Source: Alphaproteobacteria bacterium (lineage in GTDB: Bacteria; Pseudomonadota; Alphaproteobacteria; Rhodospirillales; WMHbin7). From it: a stretch of DNA of 64,000 nucleotides. Position numbers and translations under genes: made by a program. Location of the stretch: assembly GCA_015231795.1 (NCBI GenBank), contig JADGAX010000001.1, positions 434,001 through 498,000 on the forward strand, in the 5' to 3' direction. Position 1 is the stretch's first letter, and each line of letters opens with the position of its first letter. Positions 1 through 9,240 of the stretch are shown piece by piece. The notes under the pieces were generated by a model, which saw only the letters and a list, made by a program, of their open reading frames with translations, did no database searches and was not told the origin of the DNA.

Positions 1-206
1 CCGGACAGAAGCCGCCGGAGGGATTTTACAACATCGGCAAAATGATCCATCGCTTGATCGACAGCGGCGGGCAGGTTTTGCTGTGCGGCACTTGCATGGA
101 TGCGCGCGGCCTTGCTGAAAGCGAACTCGTGGCAAACGCCAAGCGCAGCACCTTGGACGAGCTTACCATCATTACCCTCGCCGCCGACAAGGTCTTGACG
201 TTCTGA
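1..206 (+). CDS. DsrE/DsrF-family protein, 3' part only
   Basis: The reading frame is open from base 3 to the TGA at 204-206; the start lies upstream of the window. The visible 67 residues contain PPEGFYNIGKM and then LLCGTCMDARGL, followed by STLDEL and a hydrophobic C-terminus ending DKVLTF. This is the C-terminal half of the small DsrE-like sulfur-carrier fold, with two cysteines in CGTC that could carry persulfide. The stop overlaps the ATG of the next gene (TGATG), so it is translationally coupled to a cysteine desulfurase. That makes sulfur relay a reasonable inferred role. The exact substrate is unknown. Confidence 0.75.
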   Translation, partial: GQKPPEGFYNIGKMIHRLIDSGGQVLLCGTCMDARGLAESELVANAKRSTLDELTIITLAADKVLTF

Positions 207-1339
207 TGGACGATCCGGTTTATCTCGACTTCAACGCCACCACGCCGGTCGATCCGGATGTCGTGGAAGCGATGCAGCCCTTCTTTCACGCCCATTTCGG
301 CAACCCTTCCAGTGGCCATGTCTTCGGACTGAGAGCCAGGAATGCCGTTGATAGGGCGCGTGAGGAGGTGGCCGCCCTGCTCAATGCCGATGCGCAAGAA
401 ATCTTCTTCACCAGCGGCGGCACCGAAGCCAACAACATCACCATCTTGGGAACCGCTTGCGCAAATGAGGTCAAGGGGCGGATGCTGCACTCCGCCATCG
501 AGCATCCATCCGTGACCAATCCCTGCCGCTTTCTGGCCCTCAAGGGCTGGGCGATCCAAACGCTTCCCGTCGATGAACATGGCATCGTCTCCCTTGCCGC
601 CGCCGAGAATGCGCTTGATGCTGGCATCGCCTTGCTGTCGGTCATGCACGCCAACAACGAGACCGGCTCCTTGCAGCCGATCCGTGAACTGACGCGGCTG
701 GCCCATGCGAAAGGGATCATGACGCATTGCGACGCCGCGCAATCCATCGCCAAATTGCCGATTGACGTCAAGGAACTGGGCATCGACGCCCTGTCTTTGG
801 CGGGTCACAAAATGTACGCCCCCAAGGGAATCGGCGCATTGTACATCAGCAAAGGCGCGCCCATCGCGCCGATCAATTTCGGTGGCGGACAGGAACGCGG
901 CATCAGGCCCGGCACGGAAAACGTGGCCCTGATCGTGGGGCTGGGCAAGGCCTGCGCCTTGGCTGCGGGCAGGCAGGCCGAGGATGCCAAGCGCCTGTGG
1001 AATCTGAAAGATCGCCTGTGGTCGCGCTTGCTGTCCGGCGTTCCAGGATTGTCGCTCAACGGAAGCCTGGAAATATCATTGCCCAATACGCTGAACGTGA
1101 GCTTTCCTGCTGTGGCTGGCAACGCCTTGCTGAACGCCGCCCCTGCCATCGCCGCCTCAACCGGATCGGCTTGCCATGACGGCAAAGAAGCTCCATCCTC
1201 GGTCCTGACCGCCATGGGATTAAACCGGGACAGAGCTTTGGGCGCCGTCCGGTTGACGCTGGGGCGAACGACCACCGAAAAGGACATCGATGCCGCTGCG
1301 AACGCCCTCGTCAAAGCCTGGAGGCAACTTGCCGGATAA
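206..1339 (+). CDS. Cysteine desulfurase, NifS/IscS-like
   Basis: This 377-residue PLP enzyme takes sulfur from L-cysteine to form an enzyme persulfide plus alanine. The fold-type I signature is clear: SGGTEANN near residue 70, the PLP lysine K202 in SLAGHKMYAPKG, and the catalytic cysteine C323 in STGSACHDG. The length is normal for the family. No iscU, iscA, sufE or iscR is adjacent, so it is probably not the housekeeping Isc enzyme. Its partners here are a DsrE-like protein just upstream (TGATG overlap) and a nucleoside-phosphorylase-like protein downstream, which hints at a dedicated thiolation or sulfur-transfer job. The class is certain; the specific role is not. Confidence 0.9.
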   Translation: MDDPVYLDFNATTPVDPDVVEAMQPFFHAHFGNPSSGHVFGLRARNAVDRAREEVAALLNADAQEIFFTSGGTEANNITILGTACANEVKGRMLHSAIEHPSVTNPCRFLALKGWAIQTLPVDEHGIVSLAAAENALDAGIALLSVMHANNETGSLQPIRELTRLAHAKGIMTHCDAAQSIAKLPIDVKELGIDALSLAGHKMYAPKGIGALYISKGAPIAPINFGGGQERGIRPGTENVALIVGLGKACALAAGRQAEDAKRLWNLKDRLWSRLLSGVPGLSLNGSLEISLPNTLNVSFPAVAGNALLNAAPAIAASTGSACHDGKEAPSSVLTAMGLNRDRALGAVRLTLGRTTTEKDIDAAANALVKAWRQLAG

Positions 1340-2111
1340 GGAAAGCCAAGCGCCCATCCTGGCGCTCAAGAATTCGCAAGCGCCTTCCGTCTTTGAACCG
1401 GCCAATCTGTTGCGCGAAGCTAGGCGTCAGCGCGAGCTTGACCATGCCGAAGTGCCCGAGCTTTGCCTGCTCGATCCCGACGGCGACATCGTGCGTTTCC
1501 TGAAACGAACGGGACAGGCCGAAGCGGTTTCCCATTGGGCCTGCTACCATTCGCAAATGTGGCGCTTTACCTGGGAAGGCCAAGAGTTCGGCATTGTCGG
1601 CTGCGCCGTCGGGGCGCCCTATGCCGTCCTGGTGGCCGAACAAATGTTCGCCAGCGGCTGCCGCTTTCTGATCAGCATCACTTCTTCGGGACGAATTGCG
1701 CCCCTGCCCCACTCCCCTTGCTTCATCTTGATCGAGCAAGCGCTTAGGGATGAAGGAACCAGCTACCATTATCTGCCGCCATCACGCCATGTCGAGGCGG
1801 ACGCGCTTGTTTTGGAACGGCTTGCTTCCTTGAAAGAAGTGCGCAGGGGAACCACCTGGACCACCGACGCCCCCTATAGGGAAACCGAAGAAGCCATCGC
1901 CGCCCACAGGAAGGATGGCATCCTCGCCGTCGAGATGGAGGCGGCGGCGCTCTACGCCTTTTCAAAGGCGCGGAACTGTCCCCTGGTCTGCTTTGCCCAT
2001 GTCACCAACCAGATGGCGCAATCGGGCGACGACTTCGAAAAGGGAGACGACGGAGGAGCCATTGAGGCGTTGTCTCTGGCGTCAGCCGCAGCCAAGGCAT
2101 GGATGAACTGA
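1329..2111 (+). CDS. Nucleoside phosphorylase-like (PNP/UDP family) protein
   Basis: About 260 residues from a TTG start at 1329, chosen because GGAGG lies four bases upstream at 1320-1324; an upstream in-frame start at 1290 would overlap the preceding gene by 50 bases. The family pattern is visible: FGIVGCAVGAPYAVLVAEQM (phosphate-site loop region), ITSSGRIAP, and AVEMEAAALYAF, the nucleoside/ribose-binding segment of uridine and purine phosphorylases. It probably cleaves an N-glycosidic bond with phosphate or water. Coupling to a cysteine desulfurase is unusual for a pure salvage enzyme, so a modified nucleoside may be the substrate; this is inference. Confidence 0.75.
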   Translation: MPDKESQAPILALKNSQAPSVFEPANLLREARRQRELDHAEVPELCLLDPDGDIVRFLKRTGQAEAVSHWACYHSQMWRFTWEGQEFGIVGCAVGAPYAVLVAEQMFASGCRFLISITSSGRIAPLPHSPCFILIEQALRDEGTSYHYLPPSRHVEADALVLERLASLKEVRRGTTWTTDAPYRETEEAIAAHRKDGILAVEMEAAALYAFSKARNCPLVCFAHVTNQMAQSGDDFEKGDDGGAIEALSLASAAAKAWMN

Positions 2112-2135
2112 AATTTCAATGAAGGGATGTCGATC

Positions 2136-3026
2136 ATGAAACAGTTTCTTATTCTGTCGGCCCTCTTCCTCTTCGCGGGCATGTCTCCAACAATGGCCCT
2201 GGCCGACGGCAAGAACGTGCAGATCGTCCATCAGGGACTTCAACTCAACGCCAATCTGACCATGGCGTCCGGCAAGTCGCTCAAAGACGGCGCGGTGCTG
2301 ATCACGCATGGCACGCTGGCCCACAACGGCATGCAGATCATCGCCGCCATGCAAAAGGAGCTGGCCGGACACGGCCTTAATTCGCTGGCCATCTCGCTGG
2401 GCTATGGGCTTTCCAACCGGACGGGGATGTATGAATGCGCAACCCCGCATCGCCACATCTACACCGACGCCCTGGACGAAATCGGCGCCTGGATGGCTTG
2501 GCTGAAAACGCAGGGCGTTTCCAAGCTAGCCTTGATGGGTCATTCCAGGGGTGGCGCGCAAACCGCTTGGTTCGCCGCCGAAAGGTTTGATCCCATCATA
2601 TCGAAAGTGGTCCTGCTGGCTCCCATGGTCTGGAGCGAAAGCGCCTTGAACGAGCAGTATCGCAGCCGCTTCGGCAAGGAACTAAGCGAGCCGTTGGCCA
2701 AGGCCCGCAAGATGAAAATGGGCGAGATGATGACGGCGGACTTTCTGGCCTGCCCCGACGCCCAGGTCAGCGCCGGAAGTTTTCTCAGCTATTACGCCAG
2801 CGAACCTCGTTTCGACAGCCCCGCCCTGTTGGCCCGCATCAAAGCGCCGGTGCTGGTGATAGCCGCCGACAACGACCAACTGATCAAGGGCTTGGCCGAG
2901 CGCGTCAAGCCGCTGGCCGACGGCAAGAAGATATTGCTGACGGTGATCTCTGACGCCGACCATTTCTTCAACAATTTCGCCGCCGAAGACGCCGCCGAAG
3001 CGGCGGCTAAATTCCTGAAGGATTAG
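2136..3026 (+). CDS. Exported alpha/beta-hydrolase
   Basis: About 296 residues. I place the start at ATG 2136, nine bases after GAAGGG, rather than at the ATG at 2127. The N-terminus is a signal peptide (hydrophobic LILSALFLFAG, then an Ala-rich end), so the enzyme acts in the periplasm. The nucleophile elbow GHSRGG is at about residue 137. A likely acid lies in VIAADNDQ and the catalytic histidine in DADHFF near the C-terminus, completing an alpha/beta-hydrolase triad. The substrate cannot be read from sequence; esterase or peptidase-like activity is possible. Its end overlaps the convergent scpB end by four bases. Confidence 0.7.
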   Translation: MKQFLILSALFLFAGMSPTMALADGKNVQIVHQGLQLNANLTMASGKSLKDGAVLITHGTLAHNGMQIIAAMQKELAGHGLNSLAISLGYGLSNRTGMYECATPHRHIYTDALDEIGAWMAWLKTQGVSKLALMGHSRGGAQTAWFAAERFDPIISKVVLLAPMVWSESALNEQYRSRFGKELSEPLAKARKMKMGEMMTADFLACPDAQVSAGSFLSYYASEPRFDSPALLARIKAPVLVIAADNDQLIKGLAERVKPLADGKKILLTVISDADHFFNNFAAEDAAEAAAKFLKD

Positions 3027-4042
3027 GTCGGCTCGTCCTCGTCTTCGTCCTTGCCGGGTGCTGGATTGTTGAAGGGGACGGGTTCGTCGTCGTCTTCATC
3101 ATCCTCATCATCGTCGTCGTCATCATCGTCGAAGACATCTTCATCTTCGTCGTCTTCTTCATCGTCGCCATCAGCGGCATCGCTATCGTCAGATTCCTGA
3201 ACGGGCGCCTCGCTTGCGGCGGGCGACGATGGAGCGTTGTCCTCGGCAATCGCTTCGGGCAATCCCTCGTCGACGCTGCTTTCAACCGCCACGCTGGGCG
3301 AGGCGTCGGGAAGCGCCGCGTCTTCATGGGCCGAAGCGCCATACATCATCGGGCGCGCATCCAGCAGGCCGGAAGCCTTCAACTCTTCGACGCCCGGCAA
3401 ATCTTCGGTGCTTTCCAGTCCGAAATGATCAAGGAAGGAGGGCGTCGTCACCCACATCACCGGGCGGCCCGGCACCTTCTTGCGGCCCCTGGGCTTGACC
3501 CAACCCGCTTCGAACAAAGTGTCCAGCGTTCCCTTAGACAGAGCCACGCCGCGGATTTCCTCGATCTCGGCCCTGGTCACCGGCTGGTGATAGGCGATGA
3601 TGGCCAGCGTTTCCACAGCGGCGCGCGACAGTCTGCGGGTTTCCGTGCCCTCGATGCGCAAGGACGATCCCAAATCGGGCGCCGTGCGCAGCACATAGGT
3701 TTCGCCGGTCTTGAACAAATTGACGCCGCGATTGGCGTATTGGGCGCGCAGGGTTTCCAGAAGCTCTGGAATGTCGGCCTCGGGCGGCAAACGGGTGGCG
3801 ATGGCCGGAATGGTCAAGGGGGCCGCCGAAGCGAACAGCAATGCTTCCACGATGCGCAAGGCCCTGAAGGAATCATAGGGCTGGTCGATATTCGGCTCGT
3901 ACACCGCCTCGACATGTTGCGAAACGGCGGCGTCATCGCCAGCTTCCTCATCGCCCTCCAGGACGTCCAGGTCATCCAGCCCGTCATCGGGCGATCCGGA
4001 ATCGACAATCTGTTTCAGGTCTTCGTCTTCGCTCTGGGTCAT
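3023..4042 (-). CDS. scpB: Segregation and condensation protein B (ScpB)
   Basis: 339 residues. ScpB is the winged-helix kite subunit of the bacterial SMC-ScpAB condensin. The core after about residue 60 (RIVEALLFASAAPLT, then AIIAYHQPVTRAEIEEIRGV and KGTLDTLFEAGWV) is typical. Its ATG overlaps the scpA stop (ATGA), so the two are coupled. The protein is longer than the usual ~200 residues because of an acidic N-terminus and a C-terminal tail (roughly residues 280-339) made almost only of Asp and Glu with some Ser and Pro. The tail is low-complexity and probably disordered. Confidence 0.93.
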   Translation of the reverse strand: MTQSEDEDLKQIVDSGSPDDGLDDLDVLEGDEEAGDDAAVSQHVEAVYEPNIDQPYDSFRALRIVEALLFASAAPLTIPAIATRLPPEADIPELLETLRAQYANRGVNLFKTGETYVLRTAPDLGSSLRIEGTETRRLSRAAVETLAIIAYHQPVTRAEIEEIRGVALSKGTLDTLFEAGWVKPRGRKKVPGRPVMWVTTPSFLDHFGLESTEDLPGVEELKASGLLDARPMMYGASAHEDAALPDASPSVAVESSVDEGLPEAIAEDNAPSSPAASEAPVQESDDSDAADGDDEEDDEDEDVFDDDDDDDDEDDEDDDEPVPFNNPAPGKDEDEDEPT

Positions 4043-4869
4043 ATCGGCTCTTTTGAGCTAGAAGGTTCGGGCGCAGCGCCGCCCGGACGGATGAAGATGG
4101 GTTCGAACACGCCTTCCTGGCGCAGTTCCAGCTTGCCCTGGCGGGTCAATTCCAAGGTGGCGACAAAGGACGAGGCCAGGATCGAACGGGCCAGCAGGCC
4201 GTTCTTGCCCGCCAGCAATTCCTGGGGCAGATAACTGGCCAGCGTGTGCCAGCCCGGCACCCGGCCAACCAGACGTTCCAGCCGCACCAAGGCCTCGTCG
4301 ATGGCGTAAAGTTCCATCGCCTCGATGGTCATGGTCGAGGTTTGGCTGCGCCGCTTGAAATCGGAATAGGATTTCAAAAGCTCGTAAAGCGTCAGGTCGT
4401 AAACGATCAGCCGTTCCGGCGTCAGATCTTCCGGCGATCCGCGGTGAAACACGTCGATGCCGACGCGCGGCAAAGCCATCAGCCTGCGCCCGGCCTCCTG
4501 CATCGCTTCCAGGCGCTGCAATTGATAGGTCAGGGCGGCGGCCATGTCGGCAGCAGAAGGTTCCTCACCCGCCGATGGCGGTTCGGGCAGCAACAGGCGC
4601 GATTTCAGATAGGCCAGCCAAGCCGCCATCACCAGATAATCGGCGGCCAGTTCCAAATGGGTATGGCTGACCCTGGCGATGAAGGCCAGATACTGGTCGG
4701 CCAATTGCAAAATGGAAATGCGGGTCAGATCGACCTTCTGCTCGCGGGCCAGGGCCAGCAGCATGTCGATCGGTCCTTCGTAACCGGCGATGTCGATCAC
4801 AAGGGTGGTGCCGTCAGCCTGCGGCTGGCGTTCGCCATCCTCTTCGAACAAACTTTCGCTCTGGTTCAT
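4039..4869 (-). CDS. scpA: Segregation and condensation protein A (ScpA)
   Basis: 276 residues; kleisin subunit that bridges the SMC heads and binds ScpB. Seen: YEGPIDMLLALAREQKVDL, DQYLAFI, LVMAAWLAYLKSRLLLP in the N-terminal domain, and the C-terminal winged helix with VATLELTRQGKLELRQ. I start it at ATG 4869 (MNQSESLF), which overlaps the stop of the site-2 protease gene (ATGA). Upstream in-frame codons would lie inside that gene. It is part of the dgt-to-scpB minus-strand operon. Confidence 0.93.
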   Translation of the reverse strand: MNQSESLFEEDGERQPQADGTTLVIDIAGYEGPIDMLLALAREQKVDLTRISILQLADQYLAFIARVSHTHLELAADYLVMAAWLAYLKSRLLLPEPPSAGEEPSAADMAAALTYQLQRLEAMQEAGRRLMALPRVGIDVFHRGSPEDLTPERLIVYDLTLYELLKSYSDFKRRSQTSTMTIEAMELYAIDEALVRLERLVGRVPGWHTLASYLPQELLAGKNGLLARSILASSFVATLELTRQGKLELRQEGVFEPIFIRPGGAAPEPSSSKEPI

Positions 4870-5576
4870 TGAAGTCCCGTCAAACCGACCAATTGCTCCA
4901 CCAGCCACGCGGCAGGCTCTCCCACCAAGGGTCCCAGGATGTTCACATGAAAGCCCAGGACCTGGCCAAGAAGCGGCAGGATGAACAAAACGCCCAGCAG
5001 GATCAATAAGCCTGCGCGTTCCGTGCGCGCAAATCTTATCCCCAGGGCTGTGGGCAAAAGTCCGGCCAGGATGCGCCCGCCATCCAAAGGCAGCAAGGGC
5101 AACAGGTTGAACACAGCAAGCAACACATTGATTTCGATGGAGTTATATAGATTCGCCCCCAGCCAGCGGACAGGCAGAACCCAATCTTCCGACACCTCGA
5201 CATCGACCAGACGGCCCAGAAAAAGAACCGAAAACAGGGCCAGGGCCAAGTTGATTCCGGGGCCTGCGGCGGCCACCAGCACCATGCCCAGGCGGGGTTT
5301 TCGCAAATTATGGGGGTTGACGGGCACCGGCTTGGCATAGCCGAACAGCACGGGCGCGCTGGTCAGCAGAAGAATGCCCGGCAGCAAAACCGTGCCGAAT
5401 GGATCGACATGGCGAAGCGGGTTGAAGGTGACGCGCCCCAGCCGCACGGCCGTTTCGTCGCCCAGTTTCCAGGCGGCGTAGCCATGCGCCGCCTCGTGCA
5501 GCGTCACAGCCAAAAGAACGGGAATGATCCAGGCCGTCACGGCCAGGACCTGAAGCCAGGAAAAATCCTCAGGCAT
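4866..5576 (-). CDS. Site-2 protease family (M50) membrane metalloprotease
   Basis: 236 residues from ATG 5576 (MPEDFSWL). The open frame extends further upstream, but that part lies inside nagZ, so the internal ATG is the sensible start (8-base overlap). The zinc motif HEAAHG sits in the first membrane segment at about residue 26, and the second conserved motif NLLPLLPLDGGR, which supplies the third zinc ligand, lies in the C-terminal half. It has several further hydrophobic segments and no PDZ domain, matching the short Rip/YwhC-like subfamily often found beside scpAB. Its substrate is unknown. Confidence 0.88.
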   Translation of the reverse strand: MPEDFSWLQVLAVTAWIIPVLLAVTLHEAAHGYAAWKLGDETAVRLGRVTFNPLRHVDPFGTVLLPGILLLTSAPVLFGYAKPVPVNPHNLRKPRLGMVLVAAAGPGINLALALFSVLFLGRLVDVEVSEDWVLPVRWLGANLYNSIEINVLLAVFNLLPLLPLDGGRILAGLLPTALGIRFARTERAGLLILLGVLFILPLLGQVLGFHVNILGPLVGEPAAWLVEQLVGLTGLQ

Positions 5577-6585
5577 CGGCCAGCAGCCGTTCCAGCTCCG
5601 CCACGGTGGCATCCTCATCGCTGGGCGAGAGCATGTCATAGGCCCGCTCCAGCCGATCCTGCGACGCCCTAGACAGGGGGGCGGCATGGGCCAGAACTTC
5701 TTCCATCTCGTCCATATGGCCGTTGCAATGCAAGACGGCGTCGCAACCCGCCGACAGGGCGGCCTGGGTGCGTTCGCCATAGCTGCCCGAAAGCGCCTTC
5801 ATCGATAGGTCGTCGGACACCAGGACCCCCTTGAAGCCCATCGACCTGCGGATCAGTTGCGTGATGATCAAGGACGATGAGGTGGCGGGATGCTTGGCGT
5901 CGATGGCCGCATAGACGATGTGGGCCGTCATGGCCATGGGGGCGTCGGCCAGTTCCCGGAAGGGAACGAAATCGCTTTGCTCAAGGATGTCCGCTGGCGT
6001 ATCGACCACCGGCAGGCGCTCGTGGCTGTCCACTCTGGCCCGGCCATGCCCTGGGATATGCTTGATCATGGGGATCACCCCGGCATCCAGGAAGCCAGCA
6101 ATGGCGGCGCGGCCCAGATCGGCCACCAGCGAGGGCGAACGCCCGAAGGCGCGGTCGCCGATCACGTCATGGGCGTCGAAGGATGGAACGTCGATGACCG
6201 GGGCGCAATCGACGTCGATCCCCAGTTCGGCCAGTTCCCGCCCGATCAGCAGCGCGTTCAGACGCACGGCGGCGCGGGCCGCTTCGACATTCCGATTGGC
6301 CAACTCACCGAATACCCGGGCTGGCGGCGCTTGGCGCCAGTGAGGCGGCTTGAGGCGCTGCACCCGACCGCCTTCCTGATCAATCAGCACAGGCGCATTT
6401 CGTCCAACCGATCTGCGAAGATCGTCAACCAACGCCTTGACTTGACTTTTTGTTTCGACGTTGCGGGCAAAAAGAATAAAGCCCAAGGGCTGGGCCTTGG
6501 CAAAGAGGCGGCGTTCGGCGGCGCCCAGTTCCGCACCGGCCAAACCGACGATGGCGGCTTTGGGATCGCCGTTATTTGCGGACAA
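5569..6585 (-). CDS. nagZ: Beta-N-acetylhexosaminidase NagZ
   Basis: 338 residues from a TTG start at 6585 with AGGGG upstream; this gives the usual NagZ length and overlaps the SPOR gene end by 14 bases. NagZ is a cytoplasmic GH3 enzyme that removes GlcNAc from anhydromuropeptides during peptidoglycan recycling. Signatures seen: FILFARN, LIDQEGGRVQRL, DCAPVIDVP, the family motif KHIPGHGRARVDSHERLP and the nucleophile region GVLVSDDLSMKAL. The neighbours, a SPOR protein and a membrane protease, fit a cell-wall and division setting. Confidence 0.93.
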   Translation of the reverse strand: MSANNGDPKAAIVGLAGAELGAAERRLFAKAQPLGFILFARNVETKSQVKALVDDLRRSVGRNAPVLIDQEGGRVQRLKPPHWRQAPPARVFGELANRNVEAARAAVRLNALLIGRELAELGIDVDCAPVIDVPSFDAHDVIGDRAFGRSPSLVADLGRAAIAGFLDAGVIPMIKHIPGHGRARVDSHERLPVVDTPADILEQSDFVPFRELADAPMAMTAHIVYAAIDAKHPATSSSLIITQLIRRSMGFKGVLVSDDLSMKALSGSYGERTQAALSAGCDAVLHCNGHMDEMEEVLAHAAPLSRASQDRLERAYDMLSPSDEDATVAELERLLADA

Positions 6586-7498
6586 CGATGCACCCCTGTT
6601 TGCGGGCGGCCAACTGATCGCACAGCGCCTTGGCGGCCTCCTTGCTGTCCAGCGACCCGGCTCGCAGACGATAGAAGATCCCCTTGGCGCCCAGGTCGGC
6701 CTTTTGCACATCCAGGCTTAAACCGCCCAACAGATCGGCATTCGCCTTCTGGATCGCCTGCCATTGGCGGGGGGCGGCGGATTCTTCCTTGATGGCGCCA
6801 AGCTGAACCAGCCAAGCTCCACCGGGCGAGGATTTGACGGCAGCGGCCTTGGCGGCGGCGTCATCGACCTTGACCGACGGCTTGGGCGGCAGGGCCGCCT
6901 TGGGCAGGGTGGGCTTTGCGCCCGGCTTCTCGTCGTCAAGCAGGGCGGGCGGCTCGACCGGCGGCGGTTCCGGCGGCGCCATATCGCGCATGCTGGGCGG
7001 GGTGGCCTTGGGCGTTTCGGTTGCCGTCACCTTGGGCAGATCGGGCAAAACAGGGGGCGGCGCAACCACCGGGGCGGGCGGCGCTTGGGGCGCTTCGGGC
7101 ATCGGCAGCAGGCGTTCGACGGCGGGCTTGCCCGCCTCCTGGGCGTTGCCCATACGGTCATAGACCATCTTGTCCTGGTCGGGCACATCCATGCCGCCGG
7201 GCTGGCTGGGTTTGCTTTTGTAGGACCGTTCATCGGCCTTGACCAAGGGCACCTCGACCGAGGCCCCGCCAGAGGTTTTTGGCCCCTTGGCCATCACCCA
7301 CCAAGTGGCGACGGCAGCCCCCGAGGCCAGGAAGAACAGCAAGAACCACAACAGGAAGCCCCGGCGCTTCTTGCGAGGCAGCGGGCGGGCGGACAAGGTT
7401 TCACGGTCAGACCGGCCCAGCCCGCGATCGGGCAGGATGTCCAACAGGTCCTGTCCCAATTCGGGTTCCAGGCGCTCGCGGTCGAGTTTGTCGCTCAT
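6572..7498 (-). CDS. SPOR-domain membrane protein
   Basis: 308 residues. A cytoplasmic N-terminus of about 45 residues is followed by one transmembrane helix (GFLLWFLLFFLASG), a long Pro/Ala-rich periplasmic linker (residues ~110-225), and a C-terminal SPOR domain (about 230-308; AWLVQLGAIKEE, then FYRLRAGSL, ending CIVVRK). SPOR domains bind denuded glycan strands at the septum. The ATG overlaps the argS stop (TGATG). The layout is like FtsN or DedD, but it is not clearly FtsN. Confidence 0.88.
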   Translation of the reverse strand: MSDKLDRERLEPELGQDLLDILPDRGLGRSDRETLSARPLPRKKRRGFLLWFLLFFLASGAAVATWWVMAKGPKTSGGASVEVPLVKADERSYKSKPSQPGGMDVPDQDKMVYDRMGNAQEAGKPAVERLLPMPEAPQAPPAPVVAPPPVLPDLPKVTATETPKATPPSMRDMAPPEPPPVEPPALLDDEKPGAKPTLPKAALPPKPSVKVDDAAAKAAAVKSSPGGAWLVQLGAIKEESAAPRQWQAIQKANADLLGGLSLDVQKADLGAKGIFYRLRAGSLDSKEAAKALCDQLAARKQGCIVVRK

Positions 7499-9240
7499 CA
7501 GCGCATCTCCAACACAGGTTCCACCCCGAATACCTTAAGACCCGAGGCGGCCACAAGAGCCACGGCGCGCACCAAGGCTAGACGGGCCAAGGACAAATCG
7601 GGCTTTTCGCCAATCAAAAAGCGCAGTTGAGCCTCATCGCGACCCCGATTCCACAGGCCATGAAAAGCCGCCGCCAGATCGGCCAAATAGTAGGCGACAC
7701 GGTGTGGTTCGTGCGACTCGGCAGCCGATTCGACCAGCCTGGGCCAGGCGGCCATCAGGCGGATCAAGGCCATCTCGTCGGCGTCTTGCAGGCTAGACAG
7801 ATCGACGCCGGAAAGGGCCGCATCCGACAGATCGCGGTCCGGAAACATTTCGGCCCCGTGCCTCGCCACCGAACAGGCCCTGGCATGGGCGTATTGGACG
7901 TAAAAAACCGGGTTGTCTCGGCTTTGTTCCAGCGCCTTGTCCAGATCGAAATCAAGTTGCGCGTCGTTCTTGCGGGTCAGCATGATGAAACGCACCACGT
8001 CCTTGCCCACTTCGTCGATCAGGTCGCGAAGCGTCACGAAGGTCCCTGCCCGCTTGCTCATCTTGTAGGGTTCGCCGTTTTTCAGCAGACTCACCATCTG
8101 GCACAATTTCACGTCCAGCGAACCTTGGCCTTCGGTGATGGCTTTCACGGCGGCCTGCAAACGTTTGACGTAACCGCCATGGTCAGCGCCCCAGACGTCG
8201 ATCATGACAGGAAAGCCGCGCTCGAACTTGCCCTTGTGATAGGCGATGTCGGAGGCGAAATAGGTCCAGGACCCATCCGATTTCTTGAGCGGACGATCCA
8301 CGTCGTCGCCGAAGTCGGTGGCCTTGAACAAGGTCTGCGGCCTGGGTTCCCAATCGTCGGGCGTTTTTCCCTTGGGCGGTTCCAGCACGCCGGTATAGAT
8401 CAGGCCGCGCTCTTCCAGATTTTTCAGCGCCGCGTCCACCGCGCCTGAATCCACCATGGCGCGTTCCGACGTGAAGACGTCGTGCTTGACGCCCAGCGCC
8501 GCCAGATCGTCGCGGATCATGTCCATCATGGCGTCGACGGCGAAAAGGCGGAAAGCCGCCAGCCATTCGGCCTCGGGCGCATTTCGCCATTTGTCGCCAT
8601 GCGCCTTGGCCAGCGCTTGGCCCGCCCCTATCAGATATTCGCCTGGGTAAAGCCCCTCCGGGATCGGGCCGATATTTTCGCCCAGGGCCTCGCGGTAACG
8701 CAGATGCGCCGAGCGGGCCAACACATCGACCTGGGCGCCCGCGTCGTTGATGTAATATTCGCGGGCCACGTCATGGCCCGCCTTTTCCAAAAGCGCCGCC
8801 AGCGCGTCGCCGACCACGGCGCCGCGGGCATGCCCGATATGCATGGGGCCGGTGGGATTGGCCGAGACATATTCGACATTCACCTTCTGGCCCTTGCCGA
8901 TGTCGGAATCACCCCAACTGGTCCCCGCTTTCAGAATGGCCGACAGTTGGGCGCGCCAGAAAGCATCGGAAAGACGCCAATTGATAAAGCCGGGACCCGC
9001 CACCTCGACCGACACGATATCGGGATGCTGACGCAGTTTCTCGGCCAATTGCAGGGCCAGCGCCTTGGGATTCATCTTGGCCTGCTTGGACAGCACCATG
9101 GCGGCGTTGGTCGCCATGTCGCCGTGCGCGCTGTCGCGGGGCGGCTCGACGGCAATGCGCGCCGGATCGATGTCCTTGGGAAGGATGGAAGACAGCGCAT
9201 CCTTGACGACGCGCTCGAACAGTCGAAAACAATTGCTCAT
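7498..9240 (-). CDS. argS: Arginyl-tRNA synthetase
   Basis: 580 residues from ATG 9240 (MSNCFRLFE), which overlaps the dgt stop (ATGA). Class I aminoacyl-tRNA synthetase charging tRNA-Arg. Seen: the N-terminal Add1 domain, the HIGH motif in [18 protein letters not shown] at about residue 125, [12 protein letters not shown] in the second signature loop, and the C-terminal DALR anticodon-binding domain with [12 protein letters not shown] and a C-terminus ending LEMR. The length is normal. The open frame continues about 48 codons upstream, but that extension lies inside dgt. Confidence 0.96.
   Translation of the reverse strand: MSNCFRLFERVVKDALSSILPKDIDPARIAVEPPRDSAHGDMATNAAMVLSKQAKMNPKALALQLAEKLRQHPDIVSVEVAGPGFINWRLSDAFWRAQLSAILKAGTSWGDSDIGKGQKVNVEYVSANPTGPMHIGHARGAVVGDALAALLEKAGHDVAREYYINDAGAQVDVLARSAHLRYREALGENIGPIPEGLYPGEYLIGAGQALAKAHGDKWRNAPEAEWLAAFRLFAVDAMMDMIRDDLAALGVKHDVFTSERAMVDSGAVDAALKNLEERGLIYTGVLEPPKGKTPDDWEPRPQTLFKATDFGDDVDRPLKKSDGSWTYFASDIAYHKGKFERGFPVMIDVWGADHGGYVKRLQAAVKAITEGQGSLDVKLCQMVSLLKNGEPYKMSKRAGTFVTLRDLIDEVGKDVVRFIMLTRKNDAQLDFDLDKALEQSRDNPVFYVQYAHARACSVARHGAEMFPDRDLSDAALSGVDLSSLQDADEMALIRLMAAWPRLVESAAESHEPHRVAYYLADLAAAFHGLWNRGRDEAQLRFLIGEKPDLSLARLALVRAVALVAASGLKVFGVEPVLEMR

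Noticed and set aside
3060-3170. GAT/GAC-rich repeats considered as a tandem repeat locus
   Set aside because: They are codons of the acidic ScpB tail; no regular unit length.
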